Source: Mycobacterium hubeiense
GTDB taxonomy: Bacteria; Actinomycetota; Actinomycetes; Mycobacteriales; Mycobacteriaceae
Direction of reading: 5' to 3'
Length of the DNA stretch: 64,000 nucleotides
Assembly (NCBI RefSeq): GCF_002838065.1
Contig: NZ_PIZU01000001.1
Coordinates: 124,001-188,000, forward strand
A program made the position numbers and the translations under genes. The notes under the pieces were generated by a model. It was given only the letters and a program-made list of their open reading frames with translations. It was not told the origin of the DNA and searched no databases. Shown piece by piece: positions 1-7,789 of the stretch (within the stretch, counting starts at the first letter, position 1; each line of letters opens with the position of its first letter).

Positions 1-1
1 G

Positions 2-838
2 CGACTGACCGGGTCGTCGGATCTCTACGAGGCCACCGGCCGACGGCCCGGCGCCAGCATCAACTTCATCACCGCGCACGACGGTTTCACGCTGGCCGAC
101 CTGGTGTCCTACAACGAAAAGCACAACGAGGCCAACGGCGAGGACAACCGTGACGGCGAGAGCCACAACAGGTCGTGGAACTGCGGTGTGGAGGGCCCGA
201 CCGACGACCGGGAGATCCTGGCGCTGCGGGCCCGCCAGATGCGCAATTTCATGGCGACGCTGATGTTGTCGCAGGGCACGCCGATGATTCTGCACGGCGA
301 CGAGATCGGCCGTACCCAGCACGGCAACAACAACGTGTACTGCCAGGACTCCGAGCTGAGTTGGATGGACTGGTCGCTGGTTGAACGCAACGCCGAATTG
401 CTGGAATTCACCAAGAAGGTGACCGCACTGCGACGCGACCATCCGGTGTTCCGCCGGCGCCGGTTCTTCGCCGGAACGCCCATCCGCAGCGGTGAGCAGG
501 CCCGTGACATCGCCTGGCTGACCCCGGCAGGCAAGGAGATGACCCCCGAGGACTGGGACGCGGCATTCGGCAAGAGCATCGCGGTGTTCCTCAACGGGGA
601 CGCCATCCCCGAACCCAACGCCCGCGGCGAGCGGGTCACCGACGACTCGTTTCTGCTCTGCTTCAACGCCCACGATCAGCCGCTGGATTTCGTTGTCCCC
701 GACGGGGATTACGCCAAGGAGTGGACGGCGACGCTGGACACCGCCGATCCGACGGGGTCGACGGACTTGGTGATCGTCGCCGGCGAAAAGGTTTCGCTGC
801 AGGCACGGTCGCTGCTGGTGCTGCATAAGACGGCGTGA
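2..838 (+). CDS. treX: Glycogen debranching enzyme TreX/GlgX, C-terminal part (5' end outside window)
   Basis: The frame is open from base 2 and gives 278 residues before TGA, so only the C-terminal part of a roughly 700-residue GH13 isoamylase-type enzyme is present. The first visible residues include the family motif ITAHDGFTL (the His-Asp of the last conserved GH13 region), followed by a typical SYNEKHNEANGE stretch and a C-terminal beta-sandwich. The enzyme cleaves alpha-1,6 branches of glycogen, producing maltodextrins that TreY and TreZ turn into trehalose. The next gene follows immediately with a GTGA-type overlap or a 2-base gap, and the order treX-treY-treZ is the classic mycobacterial operon. 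Confidence 0.93.
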   Translation, partial: RLTGSSDLYEATGRRPGASINFITAHDGFTLADLVSYNEKHNEANGEDNRDGESHNRSWNCGVEGPTDDREILALRARQMRNFMATLMLSQGTPMILHGDEIGRTQHGNNNVYCQDSELSWMDWSLVERNAELLEFTKKVTALRRDHPVFRRRRFFAGTPIRSGEQARDIAWLTPAGKEMTPEDWDAAFGKSIAVFLNGDAIPEPNARGERVTDDSFLLCFNAHDQPLDFVVPDGDYAKEWTATLDTADPTGSTDLVIVAGEKVSLQARSLLVLHKTA

Positions 839-840
839 CA

Positions 841-3111
841 ATGGCTGTGCTGTCGACGTATCGACTGCAACTGCGCGGCGATTCGTTCACATTCGCCGAC
901 GCCGAGAACCTGCTGGACTACCTCGCAGAACTCGCGGTGTCGCACCTGTACCTGTCGCCGATCCTGACTGCGGCCGAGGGATCCAGCCACGGCTACGACG
1001 TCACCGATCCGACCACGGTGTCGACGGCGTTGGGGGGTCCCGACGGACTGGCGCGACTGTCGGCCGCGGCACGCTCGCGCGGCATGGGGTTGGTGGTCGA
1101 TGTCGTGCCCAACCACGTCGGGGTGGACAAGCCTGAGCAGAACCCGTGGTGGTGGGACGTGCTCAAACACGGCCGGAATTCGTCCTACGCATCGTTCTTT
1201 GATATCGACTGGTCAGTGGATCCCGACGGTCGAATCGTGTTGCCGGTGTTGGGTTCTGACGACGACGTCGCCTCGCTGCGGGTGGACGGTGACGTGCTGC
1301 GGCTGGGTGATCTGGTGTATCCGATCGCGCCGGGCACAGGTGCCGGGACGGGCGCGCAGGTGCATGACCGGCAGCACTACCGCTTGATCGGCTGGCGGCG
1401 CGGCGTCTGCGGGTACCGTCGCTTCTTTTCCATCACGTCGCTGGCCGGGCTGCGGCAAGAAGACCGGGCCGTGTTCGACGCCTCCCACGCGGAGGTCAAA
1501 CGCTGGTTCACCGAGGGACTGGTGGACGGGGTGCGCATCGACCACCCGGACGGATTGTCCGATCCCTCGGGCTATCTGCGGTGGCTGCGGGAACTGCTGG
1601 GCCTGCGAGCGTGGATCGTCATCGAGAAGATTCTGGCAGTGGACGAGGCGCTGGACCCGTCACTGCCCGTGGCAGGGACCACCGGGTACGACGCGCTGCG
1701 CGAAATCGGCGGACTGTTCGTCGATCCCGCCGGCGCCGGCCCATTGACCGCGTTGTACGAATCCAGCGGCACCCGCTACGCCGACATGGGTCGGCTGGCC
1801 CGCAACCTCAAGGCCGACGCCGTCACCCACACCCTGCGCAGCGAACTGAACCGGCTGTGCCGGGCGTTCGGCAGCGATGACCCCCAGTTACCCGATGCCA
1901 TAGCGGCGTTGGTGAGCCACATCGGGGTGTACCGGTCCGACTACCCGTCGCTAGCGTCGGTGCTGCCCGCCGCGTTCGCCGAAACCGCCGCCGAGAGACC
2001 GGAACTCGCTGTGGCGCTGTCCGTTGTCGCCAGTGCGCTGGCCCGTGGCGGCGAGCCGGTGACCCGGCTGCAGCAGCTGTGCGGCGCGGCGACCGCGAAG
2101 TCGATGGAGGACTGCCTGTTCTACCGCGACGCGCGACTGGTGTCGCTCAACGAAGTCGGCGGCGAGCCAGGCTGGTTCGGCGTGAGCGCCGCCGAGTTCC
2201 ATCAGCGGGCCGCGCAACGATGCCGGCTCTGGCCGCAGGCGATGGTGACGCTGTCGACCCACGACACCAAGCGCGGCGAGGATGTGCGCGCGCGCATCGG
2301 CGTGCTCTCTCAAGTGCCGTCGCTGTGGGCCTCGCAGGTGGCAGAGTGGAGCCGGCTCGCGCCGCCGCCGGACGCCGCCACCGCACTGTTCCTGTGGCAG
2401 AACATCTTCGGTGTGTGGCCCGCCGATGGCGTGGTGACCGACGAACTGCGCGACCGCCTGCACGGCTACTCCGAGAAGGCCATCCGTGAGGCCGCGACGC
2501 ACACCTCGTGGGCAGATCCCGACTCCGAGTTCGAGGCGGCCGTGCACACATGGCTGGATACCGTCGTCGACGGTCCGGTCGCCACCGCGATGACCTCGCT
2601 GGTGGCCCGGCTCGAGAAGCATGCGCGCAGCGACAGTCTGGCACAGAAGCTGTTGGCGCTCACCGTCCCAGGAATCCCCGATGTCTATCAGGGCACCGAA
2701 CTGTGGGAGGACAGCCTGGTCGATCCGGACAATCGCCGGCCGGTGGATTACACCGTTCGCCGGGAGGCGCTGAAAACGTTGGCGCACCCCAAGATGCGGG
2801 TGGTGAGCGCCGCGCTGCGGTTGCGCCGCGACCGCCCCGCAAGCTTCATCAACGGCGCGTACACCCCGGTGCTCGCCCAGGGTTCGGCCGCCGATCACGT
2901 CGTCGCGTTCATGCGTGCCGGCGACGTGCTGACGGCCGTCAGTCGATGGACGGTCCGACTCGCCGAAACGGGTTGGGGCGATACCGTTCTGCCGTTGCCG
3001 GACGGGATCTGGACCGATCGCATCGGCGGTGGACGGTTCACCGGAACGGTGCCCGCGACCGAGGTGTTCGCGACACTGCCGGTCGCACTGCTGGAGCGGA
3101 TCGATGGTTGA
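841..3111 (+). CDS. treY: Maltooligosyl trehalose synthase
   Basis: A GH13 protein of about 756 residues. It starts with the TreY hallmark STYRLQL and carries YLSPI, GSSHGYDV, VVDVVPNHVG and GVRIDHPDGLSDP, plus VPGIPDVYQGTE near the C-terminus. It rearranges the terminal alpha-1,4 bond of maltooligosaccharides to alpha-1,1, making maltooligosyl trehalose in the cytoplasm. ATG 841 is chosen because it fits the family N-terminus. GTG 835, overlapping the treX stop, is the alternative and adds two residues. The end overlaps the treZ start by 8 bases, which implies translational coupling. Confidence 0.95.
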   Translation: MAVLSTYRLQLRGDSFTFADAENLLDYLAELAVSHLYLSPILTAAEGSSHGYDVTDPTTVSTALGGPDGLARLSAAARSRGMGLVVDVVPNHVGVDKPEQNPWWWDVLKHGRNSSYASFFDIDWSVDPDGRIVLPVLGSDDDVASLRVDGDVLRLGDLVYPIAPGTGAGTGAQVHDRQHYRLIGWRRGVCGYRRFFSITSLAGLRQEDRAVFDASHAEVKRWFTEGLVDGVRIDHPDGLSDPSGYLRWLRELLGLRAWIVIEKILAVDEALDPSLPVAGTTGYDALREIGGLFVDPAGAGPLTALYESSGTRYADMGRLARNLKADAVTHTLRSELNRLCRAFGSDDPQLPDAIAALVSHIGVYRSDYPSLASVLPAAFAETAAERPELAVALSVVASALARGGEPVTRLQQLCGAATAKSMEDCLFYRDARLVSLNEVGGEPGWFGVSAAEFHQRAAQRCRLWPQAMVTLSTHDTKRGEDVRARIGVLSQVPSLWASQVAEWSRLAPPPDAATALFLWQNIFGVWPADGVVTDELRDRLHGYSEKAIREAATHTSWADPDSEFEAAVHTWLDTVVDGPVATAMTSLVARLEKHARSDSLAQKLLALTVPGIPDVYQGTELWEDSLVDPDNRRPVDYTVRREALKTLAHPKMRVVSAALRLRRDRPASFINGAYTPVLAQGSAADHVVAFMRAGDVLTAVSRWTVRLAETGWGDTVLPLPDGIWTDRIGGGRFTGTVPATEVFATLPVALLERIDG

Positions 3112-4864
3112 GTTCGCTGTCTGGGCGCCACGGCCGGAGCGGGTGCAACTCGACGTCGACGGCACGCGCCACCCGATGACGCGCTCGGACGACGGCTGGT
3201 GGCGCGCCGATGTCGACGCGAATGCCGACGCCCGCTATGGATTCGTGCTCGACGACGACCCGGCGGTGCTGCCCGATCCGCGCTCGCCTCGCCAACCCGA
3301 CGGCGTTCACGAACGCTCGCAGTTGTGGCGCCCCTCCCCCGACGCCTGGACCGACGATGAGTGGTCCGGCCGCTCGATCGAAGGGCAGGTGATCTACGAG
3401 CTTCACGTCGGCACATTCACGCCGGGCGGCACCTTCGACGCCGCCATCGAGAAGCTGGACTACCTGGTGGATCTCGGCGTCGACTTCGTCGAACTGATGC
3501 CCGTCAACGCGTTCAGCGGGACGCACGGCTGGGGTTACGACGGTGTGCTGTGGTACACGGTCCACGAGCCCTACGGCGGCCCCGACGGACTGATTCGCCT
3601 GGTCAATGCCTGCCACGCACGCGGTGTCGGGGTGCTCATCGACGCGGTGTTCAACCACCTCGGCCCGTCGGGCAACTACCTGCCTCGATTCGGGCCCTAC
3701 CTGTCGTCGGGCAGAAACCCGTGGGGTGAGTCGATCAACATTTCCGACGCCGGCGCCGATGAGGTGCGCCGTTACATCATCGACTGCGCGCTGCGCTGGA
3801 TGCGCGACTTCCACGCCGACGGTCTGCGCCTGGACGCCGTACACGCGCTGGTCGACACCACCGCCATTCACATCCTCGAAGAGCTGGCGACCGAAACCGA
3901 CGCGCTCTCTGAGGAATTAGGCCGACCGTTGTCGCTGATCGCCGAAAGCGACCTCAACGACCCGCGACTGATCACACCGCGCGATCGCGGCGGCTACGGC
4001 ATGACGGCACAGTGGGACGACGACATCCACCATGCGATCCACAGCGCGGTGTCCGGCGAGCGGCAGGGCTACTACGCGGATTTCGGTTCGCTGCAGACGC
4101 TGGCGCAAACCCTGAAGAACGGCTACTACCACGCGGGCACGTACTCGTCGTTTCGGCACCGGCGCCACGGCCGTCCCCTGGACACCGCCACCATCCCGGC
4201 CACCCGTCTGCTGGCCTACACCACCACCCACGATCAGGTCGGCAACCGCGCGGTGGGTGACCGGCCGTCGCAGAACCTGTCATTCGGCCAACTGGCGGTC
4301 AAGGCCGCGCTGGCGCTGGGATCACCTTATACCGCAATGCTTTTCATGGGTGAGGAGTGGGGCTCGTCGTCCCCGTTCCAGTTCTTCAGCTCGCATCCGG
4401 AGCCCGAACTGGCCCGCGCCACCGCCGAGGGCCGCAAACGCGAGTTCGCCGAGCACGGCTGGGACGCCGACGAGATCCCCGACCCGCAGGACCCGCAGAC
4501 TTTCGAACGGTCCAAGCTGAACTGGGCCGAGGTCGACGACGGCGAGCATGGCCGGCTGCGACGCGTCTACCGCGGCCTGATCGCGTTGCGCCACAACGAA
4601 CCCGACTTTGCCGACCCGTGGCTGGACCACCTGCGGGTCGACTACGACGAAGCGCAGCGTTGGATCGTCCTGCGCCGCGGCGCATTTGCGATCGCGTGCA
4701 ACCTCGGCGGCGATGCCGTGGCGGTTCCGGTCACCGGCGACGTGGTGTTGGCGTGGGACGAACCCCAGGTGGGCGCCGCCAGCACGCGAGTGGGCGGGCA
4801 TTCTTTCGCAATTCTGCGATCCGTCAAGTCGCCATCCACAGCCTCGCGGGCTGTGGATAACTGA
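3104..4864 (+). CDS. treZ: Maltooligosyl trehalose trehalohydrolase
   Basis: A 586-residue GH13 protein, of normal TreZ length. An N-terminal CBM48-like domain (residues 1-90, beginning VEFAVWAPRPERV) precedes the barrel. GH13 catalytic positions can be read as Asp244 in GLRLDAVHA (nucleophile), Glu281 in LIAESDLND (acid/base) and Asp377 in TTHDQVGN. The enzyme releases free trehalose from maltooligosyl trehalose. ATG 3104, inside the end of treY, is preferred over an in-frame upstream start at 3029 because the family N-terminus begins there. A perfect hairpin lies in the last codons. Confidence 0.95.
   Translation: MVEFAVWAPRPERVQLDVDGTRHPMTRSDDGWWRADVDANADARYGFVLDDDPAVLPDPRSPRQPDGVHERSQLWRPSPDAWTDDEWSGRSIEGQVIYELHVGTFTPGGTFDAAIEKLDYLVDLGVDFVELMPVNAFSGTHGWGYDGVLWYTVHEPYGGPDGLIRLVNACHARGVGVLIDAVFNHLGPSGNYLPRFGPYLSSGRNPWGESINISDAGADEVRRYIIDCALRWMRDFHADGLRLDAVHALVDTTAIHILEELATETDALSEELGRPLSLIAESDLNDPRLITPRDRGGYGMTAQWDDDIHHAIHSAVSGERQGYYADFGSLQTLAQTLKNGYYHAGTYSSFRHRRHGRPLDTATIPATRLLAYTTTHDQVGNRAVGDRPSQNLSFGQLAVKAALALGSPYTAMLFMGEEWGSSSPFQFFSSHPEPELARATAEGRKREFAEHGWDADEIPDPQDPQTFERSKLNWAEVDDGEHGRLRRVYRGLIALRHNEPDFADPWLDHLRVDYDEAQRWIVLRRGAFAIACNLGGDAVAVPVTGDVVLAWDEPQVGAASTRVGGHSFAILRSVKSPSTASRAVDN
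4834..4858 (+). terminator. Perfect 10-bp hairpin at the end of the tre operon; possible intrinsic terminator
   Basis: Bases 4834-4843 (ATCCACAGCC) are exactly complementary to 4849-4858, with a 5-base loop TCGCG, ending 6 bases before the end of the treZ stop codon. There is no T-run, so it would be a U-less mycobacterial type terminator if it acts as one. The right arm also contains a perfect DnaA-box 9-mer on the minus strand (TTATCCACA, 4852-4860), which offers an alternative reading. Confidence 0.4.
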
Positions 4865-4901
4865 TTAGCCCGATTCCCGCGCCGTGCCTCATGCTGGCCT
4901 C

Positions 4902-5360
4902 ATGGTCAGTCCCTACAAGCCGCCGCCGATCGAATCCGCCACCGACCCAATACATTCGCCGGCCGATATGGGCCAGCGCTGGCGTGCGCTCATGGGTGAG
5001 CTGGGTTTCGGTGAGCGGTTGCTGCGGTTCGCGTTCGTCGGCCCCGACCGTCGCCTCATCAAGATGCTCGGCGAGGCCGAGATCCGGCTGAGCCCCGAAC
5101 CGGTCATCGCCGAGAACCTGCTGTCGGCGTTGAAGACGGTGCTCGGCGACGATCTGCCTGCCGGCAGCACAGTGGCGCTGCTGTTGACCCGCCCGGGTCG
5201 CGGTCCGATCTCCAACGCCGACCGACGATGGGCGACGCTACTCACCGAGACGGCGGCCCGGCTCGGCGTTCCGATCGAGCCGTTCTTCCGCGCCAACGAC
5301 GAATCGCTGGTACAGGTCGAGCCTGAGCCGGATCTAGAGGAGGTAGCGGTAGGCCGGTGA
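4902..5360 (+). CDS. Conserved hypothetical protein
   Basis: A 152-residue soluble protein starting at ATG 4902 (MVSPYKPPP); an earlier in-frame ATG at 4884 would add six residues. I do not recognise a family. Visible features are an N-terminal Pro-rich stretch, a helix-rich middle (GERLLRFAFVGPDRRLIKML) and an acidic tail (VEPEPDLEEVAVGR). There is no signal peptide or membrane segment. It sits downstream of the tre operon in the same orientation and converges on ilvA, overlapping its last 27 bases tail to tail. In H37Rv I recall the vapBC11 toxin-antitoxin pair in this slot. Nothing here resembles a PIN toxin or its antitoxin. Confidence 0.65.
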   Translation: MVSPYKPPPIESATDPIHSPADMGQRWRALMGELGFGERLLRFAFVGPDRRLIKMLGEAEIRLSPEPVIAENLLSALKTVLGDDLPAGSTVALLLTRPGRGPISNADRRWATLLTETAARLGVPIEPFFRANDESLVQVEPEPDLEEVAVGR

Positions 5361-6617
5361 CCCCGGCTCAAGCGTCTCGACGTGGATGTCGGATGCAGCC
5401 ATCCGGGTGAGCAGACCGTCGAGGTCGGCGGCCGAGCCGAGTTCGATCCCGACCAGCGCTTCGCCGGTTTCACGATTGTTGCGCTTGACGTACTCGAACA
5501 GTGTGATGTCGTCGTTGGGCCCGAGCACGTCGTCGAGGAAGCGGCGCAGCGCGCCGGGTTCCTGCGGGAAGTCGACGAGGAAGTAGTGCTTGAGGCCCAG
5601 ATGCACCAGCGAGCGCTCCAACACCTCGTTGTAGCGCGAGACGTCGTTGTTGCCGCCGGAGATCAGGCACACCACCGTCGAGCCCGGCTCGATGTCGGCC
5701 TCCAACAGCCCGGTCACCGACAGTGCGCCGGCGGGTTCGGCGATGATCCCCTCGTTCTGATACAGGTCGAGCATCGCGGTGCACACCGCGCCCTCGTCGA
5801 CGGTGGTCATCGACACCATGTCGCCGGCGGCGGCCAGCACGGCGTAGGGCAACTCGCCGGCGCGCGCCACCGCCGCGCCGTCGACGAACTGGTCGACATG
5901 ATCGAGCGTGACGGGACCGCCCTCGGCGAGTGCGGCGATCATCGACGCGGCGCCGGCGGGCTCAACACCGAGCACCGACGTGTTCGTCGTGCGCTCCGCC
6001 AGATACGTGGTGATGCCGGCGATGCAGCCGCCGCCGCCCACCGGGACGATCACCAGATCCGGCTCGCCGTCGAGTTGGTCGAGCAGCTCCGCGGCGATGG
6101 TGCCCTGCCCGGCCATGGTGCGCGGATCGTCGTACGGGTGCACCAATGTGGCGCCGGTGCGGGCGACGTCCTCCAGCGCGGCCACCGCGGCCAGGTCATA
6201 CGTCTTGCCCACGGCGATCAGCTCGATGAACTCACCGCCGTGATAGCGGATGCGGTCCCGCTTCTGTTTGGGCGTCTTGGCCGGGATGTACACCCGGCCG
6301 TGGATGCCCATCGAGCGGCAGGCCAACGCGAAGCCCTGCGCGTGGTTCCCGGCCGACGAGCACACCACTCCCGCGGCGATCTCGTCGTCGGAGAGCTGCT
6401 GCAGCAGGTTGTAGGCGCCGCGCAGCTTGTACGACCGCACCGCCTGCAGGTCCTCGCGTTTGAGGTAGACGTTGGCGCCGGTTGCCTCGGAGAGACGCTC
6501 ACAAAGCTCCAGCGGTGTCCGCGCCACCAGATCGGAAATTCGCTGAGCGGCCTCGTCGATGTCGGCTGCCGACAGCGGCAGCGACGTACGAGAATTCTGG
6601 CTCAGTTCAGCGGACAC
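5334..6617 (-). CDS. ilvA: Threonine dehydratase (biosynthetic), PLP-dependent
   Basis: A 427-residue fold-type II PLP enzyme. Lys64 in SYKLRGAYN is the Schiff-base lysine, SSAGNHAQG is at 87-95 and the glycine loop VPVGGGGC at 191-198. One ACT-like regulatory domain occupies about 345-427 (HYFLVDFPQEPGALRRFLDD), as in the shorter IlvA class. It converts threonine to 2-oxobutanoate for isoleucine synthesis. The start is GTG 6617, only 12 bases after the stop of the upstream Ddn-like gene, so the two are probably co-transcribed. No convincing ribosome binding site is visible, and the start codon lies in one arm of a 9-bp inverted repeat. Confidence 0.95.
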   Translation of the reverse strand: MSAELSQNSRTSLPLSAADIDEAAQRISDLVARTPLELCERLSEATGANVYLKREDLQAVRSYKLRGAYNLLQQLSDDEIAAGVVCSSAGNHAQGFALACRSMGIHGRVYIPAKTPKQKRDRIRYHGGEFIELIAVGKTYDLAAVAALEDVARTGATLVHPYDDPRTMAGQGTIAAELLDQLDGEPDLVIVPVGGGGCIAGITTYLAERTTNTSVLGVEPAGAASMIAALAEGGPVTLDHVDQFVDGAAVARAGELPYAVLAAAGDMVSMTTVDEGAVCTAMLDLYQNEGIIAEPAGALSVTGLLEADIEPGSTVVCLISGGNNDVSRYNEVLERSLVHLGLKHYFLVDFPQEPGALRRFLDDVLGPNDDITLFEYVKRNNRETGEALVGIELGSAADLDGLLTRMAASDIHVETLEPGSPAYRYLL

Positions 6618-6645
6618 CCGTAAATGGTGTCATGACACGGGTGTC
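6613..6645 (-). promoter_or_regulatory. Inverted repeat enclosing the ilvA start codon
   Basis: Bases 6613-6621 (GACACCCGT) pair perfectly with 6637-6645 (ACGGGTGTC), leaving a 15-base loop. A second palindrome, GTGTCATGACAC (6627-6638), lies inside and competes with it. On the minus strand the arm at 6621-6613 contains the ilvA GTG, so an RNA hairpin would occlude initiation. The same DNA could instead be an operator. No factor is identified. Confidence 0.4.
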
Positions 6646-7067
6646 AGCACGAATACCGGGATCTGCCGGTCCGTCTTTTGCTGATACTCGGCGTAGTCCG
6701 GCCAGGCCTCGACGGCGCGCTCCCACCACACGGCCTTCTCGTCACCGAAGACCTCCCGCGCCTCGTACTCCTTGGTGACGGGTCCGTCCGTCAGCGCCAC
6801 ACGCGGGTTCTTCTTGACGTTGTAGTACCAGACCGGGTTCTTTGGTGCGCCGCCCAGCGACGCGACGATCGCGTACTCGCCGTTGTGCTCGACCCGCATC
6901 AACGGCGTCTTGCGGATCTTGCCGGTCTTGGCGCCGATCGTGGTAAGCAGGATAATCGGCTTGCCCTGCATGTCGACGTTCTCGGTGCTACCTGTCTCGA
7001 CGATCTTGTCGGCGTGCTCGCGGACCCAGTCCCACGGGCTTGGTTCGTATTCTCCGGTGAGCGGCAT
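6630..7067 (-). CDS. Deazaflavin (F420)-dependent nitroreductase family protein (Ddn-like, Rv1558-like)
   Basis: A 145-residue protein of the FDOR-A/DDN family. The family core is plain: [18 protein letters not shown] followed by [19 protein letters not shown] and WYYNVKKNP. Members bind F420 through basic residues of the KTGK-R region and reduce quinones or nitro compounds at the membrane. The physiological substrate of this member cannot be inferred. Length matches Rv1558 (about 148), which also neighbours ilvA. It starts at ATG 7067 and diverges from the small membrane-protein gene. Confidence 0.88.
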   Translation of the reverse strand: MPLTGEYEPSPWDWVREHADKIVETGSTENVDMQGKPIILLTTIGAKTGKIRKTPLMRVEHNGEYAIVASLGGAPKNPVWYYNVKKNPRVALTDGPVTKEYEAREVFGDEKAVWWERAVEAWPDYAEYQQKTDRQIPVFVLTPVS

Positions 7068-7144
7068 GACGCCAGCTTAGGCGGACTAAAAAACCAGACG
7101 GCCCTGATCGGGCGTTTCGGGTGGCCGAAAACTTACTTACGAGC

Positions 7145-7150
7145 TACCCT
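7145..7150 (+). promoter_or_regulatory. Candidate -10 element (TACCCT), leaderless start
   Basis: TACCCT fits the mycobacterial TANNNT -10 pattern and ends 7 bases before ATG 7158, the spacing expected for a leaderless transcript. No clear -35 is seen. Confidence 0.4.
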
Positions 7151-7157
7151 CAATGCC

Positions 7158-7388
7158 ATGACCACCGCCGGTGATCTTCGTTCGACCGTCGCCTCGACAG
7201 ACTCGAAGGTGCTGATCGCCGGTGTGCCGTGGCCGACCTACAAGCTGGTCGCGCTCGCGATCGGTTTCCTTGTCCTGGTGATCGTCGGCCTGGCCACCGC
7301 CAGCGCCGCTCCCGCAGTGCTGTCAGGCGCTGCCGCTGCCACTCTTGTGTGGGTGGTGCTGGGCGCCGCGCACTCGTCGCACGGCTAA
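7158..7388 (+). CDS. Small two-pass membrane protein
   Basis: A 76-residue protein starting at ATG 7158 (MTTAGDLRSTV). A polar N-terminus of about 25 residues is followed by two hydrophobic helices, roughly 30-48 (LVALAIGFLVLVIVGLA) and 53-70. It is predicted to be an inner-membrane protein. I do not recognise a named family. The open frame extends upstream of 7158, antisense to the Ddn-like gene. ATG 7158 is preferred because of the -10-like TACCCT just before it. The end overlaps the last 4 bases of the convergent SRPBCC gene. Confidence 0.7.
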   Translation: MTTAGDLRSTVASTDSKVLIAGVPWPTYKLVALAIGFLVLVIVGLATASAAPAVLSGAAAATLVWVVLGAAHSSHG

Positions 7389-7789
7389 GCCTCGAGCAGG
7401 CGCCGCAGCGTATCGAGATCGGCGGCGACCGCCGCCGCGTCCGCCTCGAACTCGTCGTCGGTCATTCCCGCACGTCGCCGGATGGTGAACACCACCTCGC
7501 AGCGGGCTTCGCCGAGCCCGGCGGGAATCACTCGCAACGGGTTGTACACCGCCTCGCCCGACGGCAGCCGTACCACGTGATCGAGCACCCCGAACTCGTT
7601 GGCCGGGGTGAATTCGATCGTCACCTCGCCCATCGGCGAGTCGGCCACCCAGCCGTCGGCGCTCTTGCGCGCCGCACCTTGCGTCAGGCCCGACGCCCAC
7701 TGCGGCAGTTTCTGCGGATCGGCGGCGAACGCGTAGACGGCCTCGGGCGCAGCCTCGACCCAGACACCGACGTGTCTGGACGTCGTCAC
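7385..7789 (-). CDS. SRPBCC/polyketide-cyclase-like protein (Rv1546-like)
   Basis: A 134-residue START-like protein. The N-terminus HVGVWVEAAPEAVYAFAADPQKLPQWASGL is the usual opening beta strand and helix of the SRPBCC fold, and the C-terminal long helix is DDEFEADAAAVAADLDTLRRLL. Such proteins bind hydrophobic ligands; no catalytic residues can be assigned. Its ATG overlaps the stop of the acyl-CoA ligase gene (ATGA), so it is translationally coupled and may share that pathway. Rv1546 occupies a similar position beside dnaE1 in M. tuberculosis. Confidence 0.82.
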   Translation of the reverse strand: MTTSRHVGVWVEAAPEAVYAFAADPQKLPQWASGLTQGAARKSADGWVADSPMGEVTIEFTPANEFGVLDHVVRLPSGEAVYNPLRVIPAGLGEARCEVVFTIRRRAGMTDDEFEADAAAVAADLDTLRRLLEA

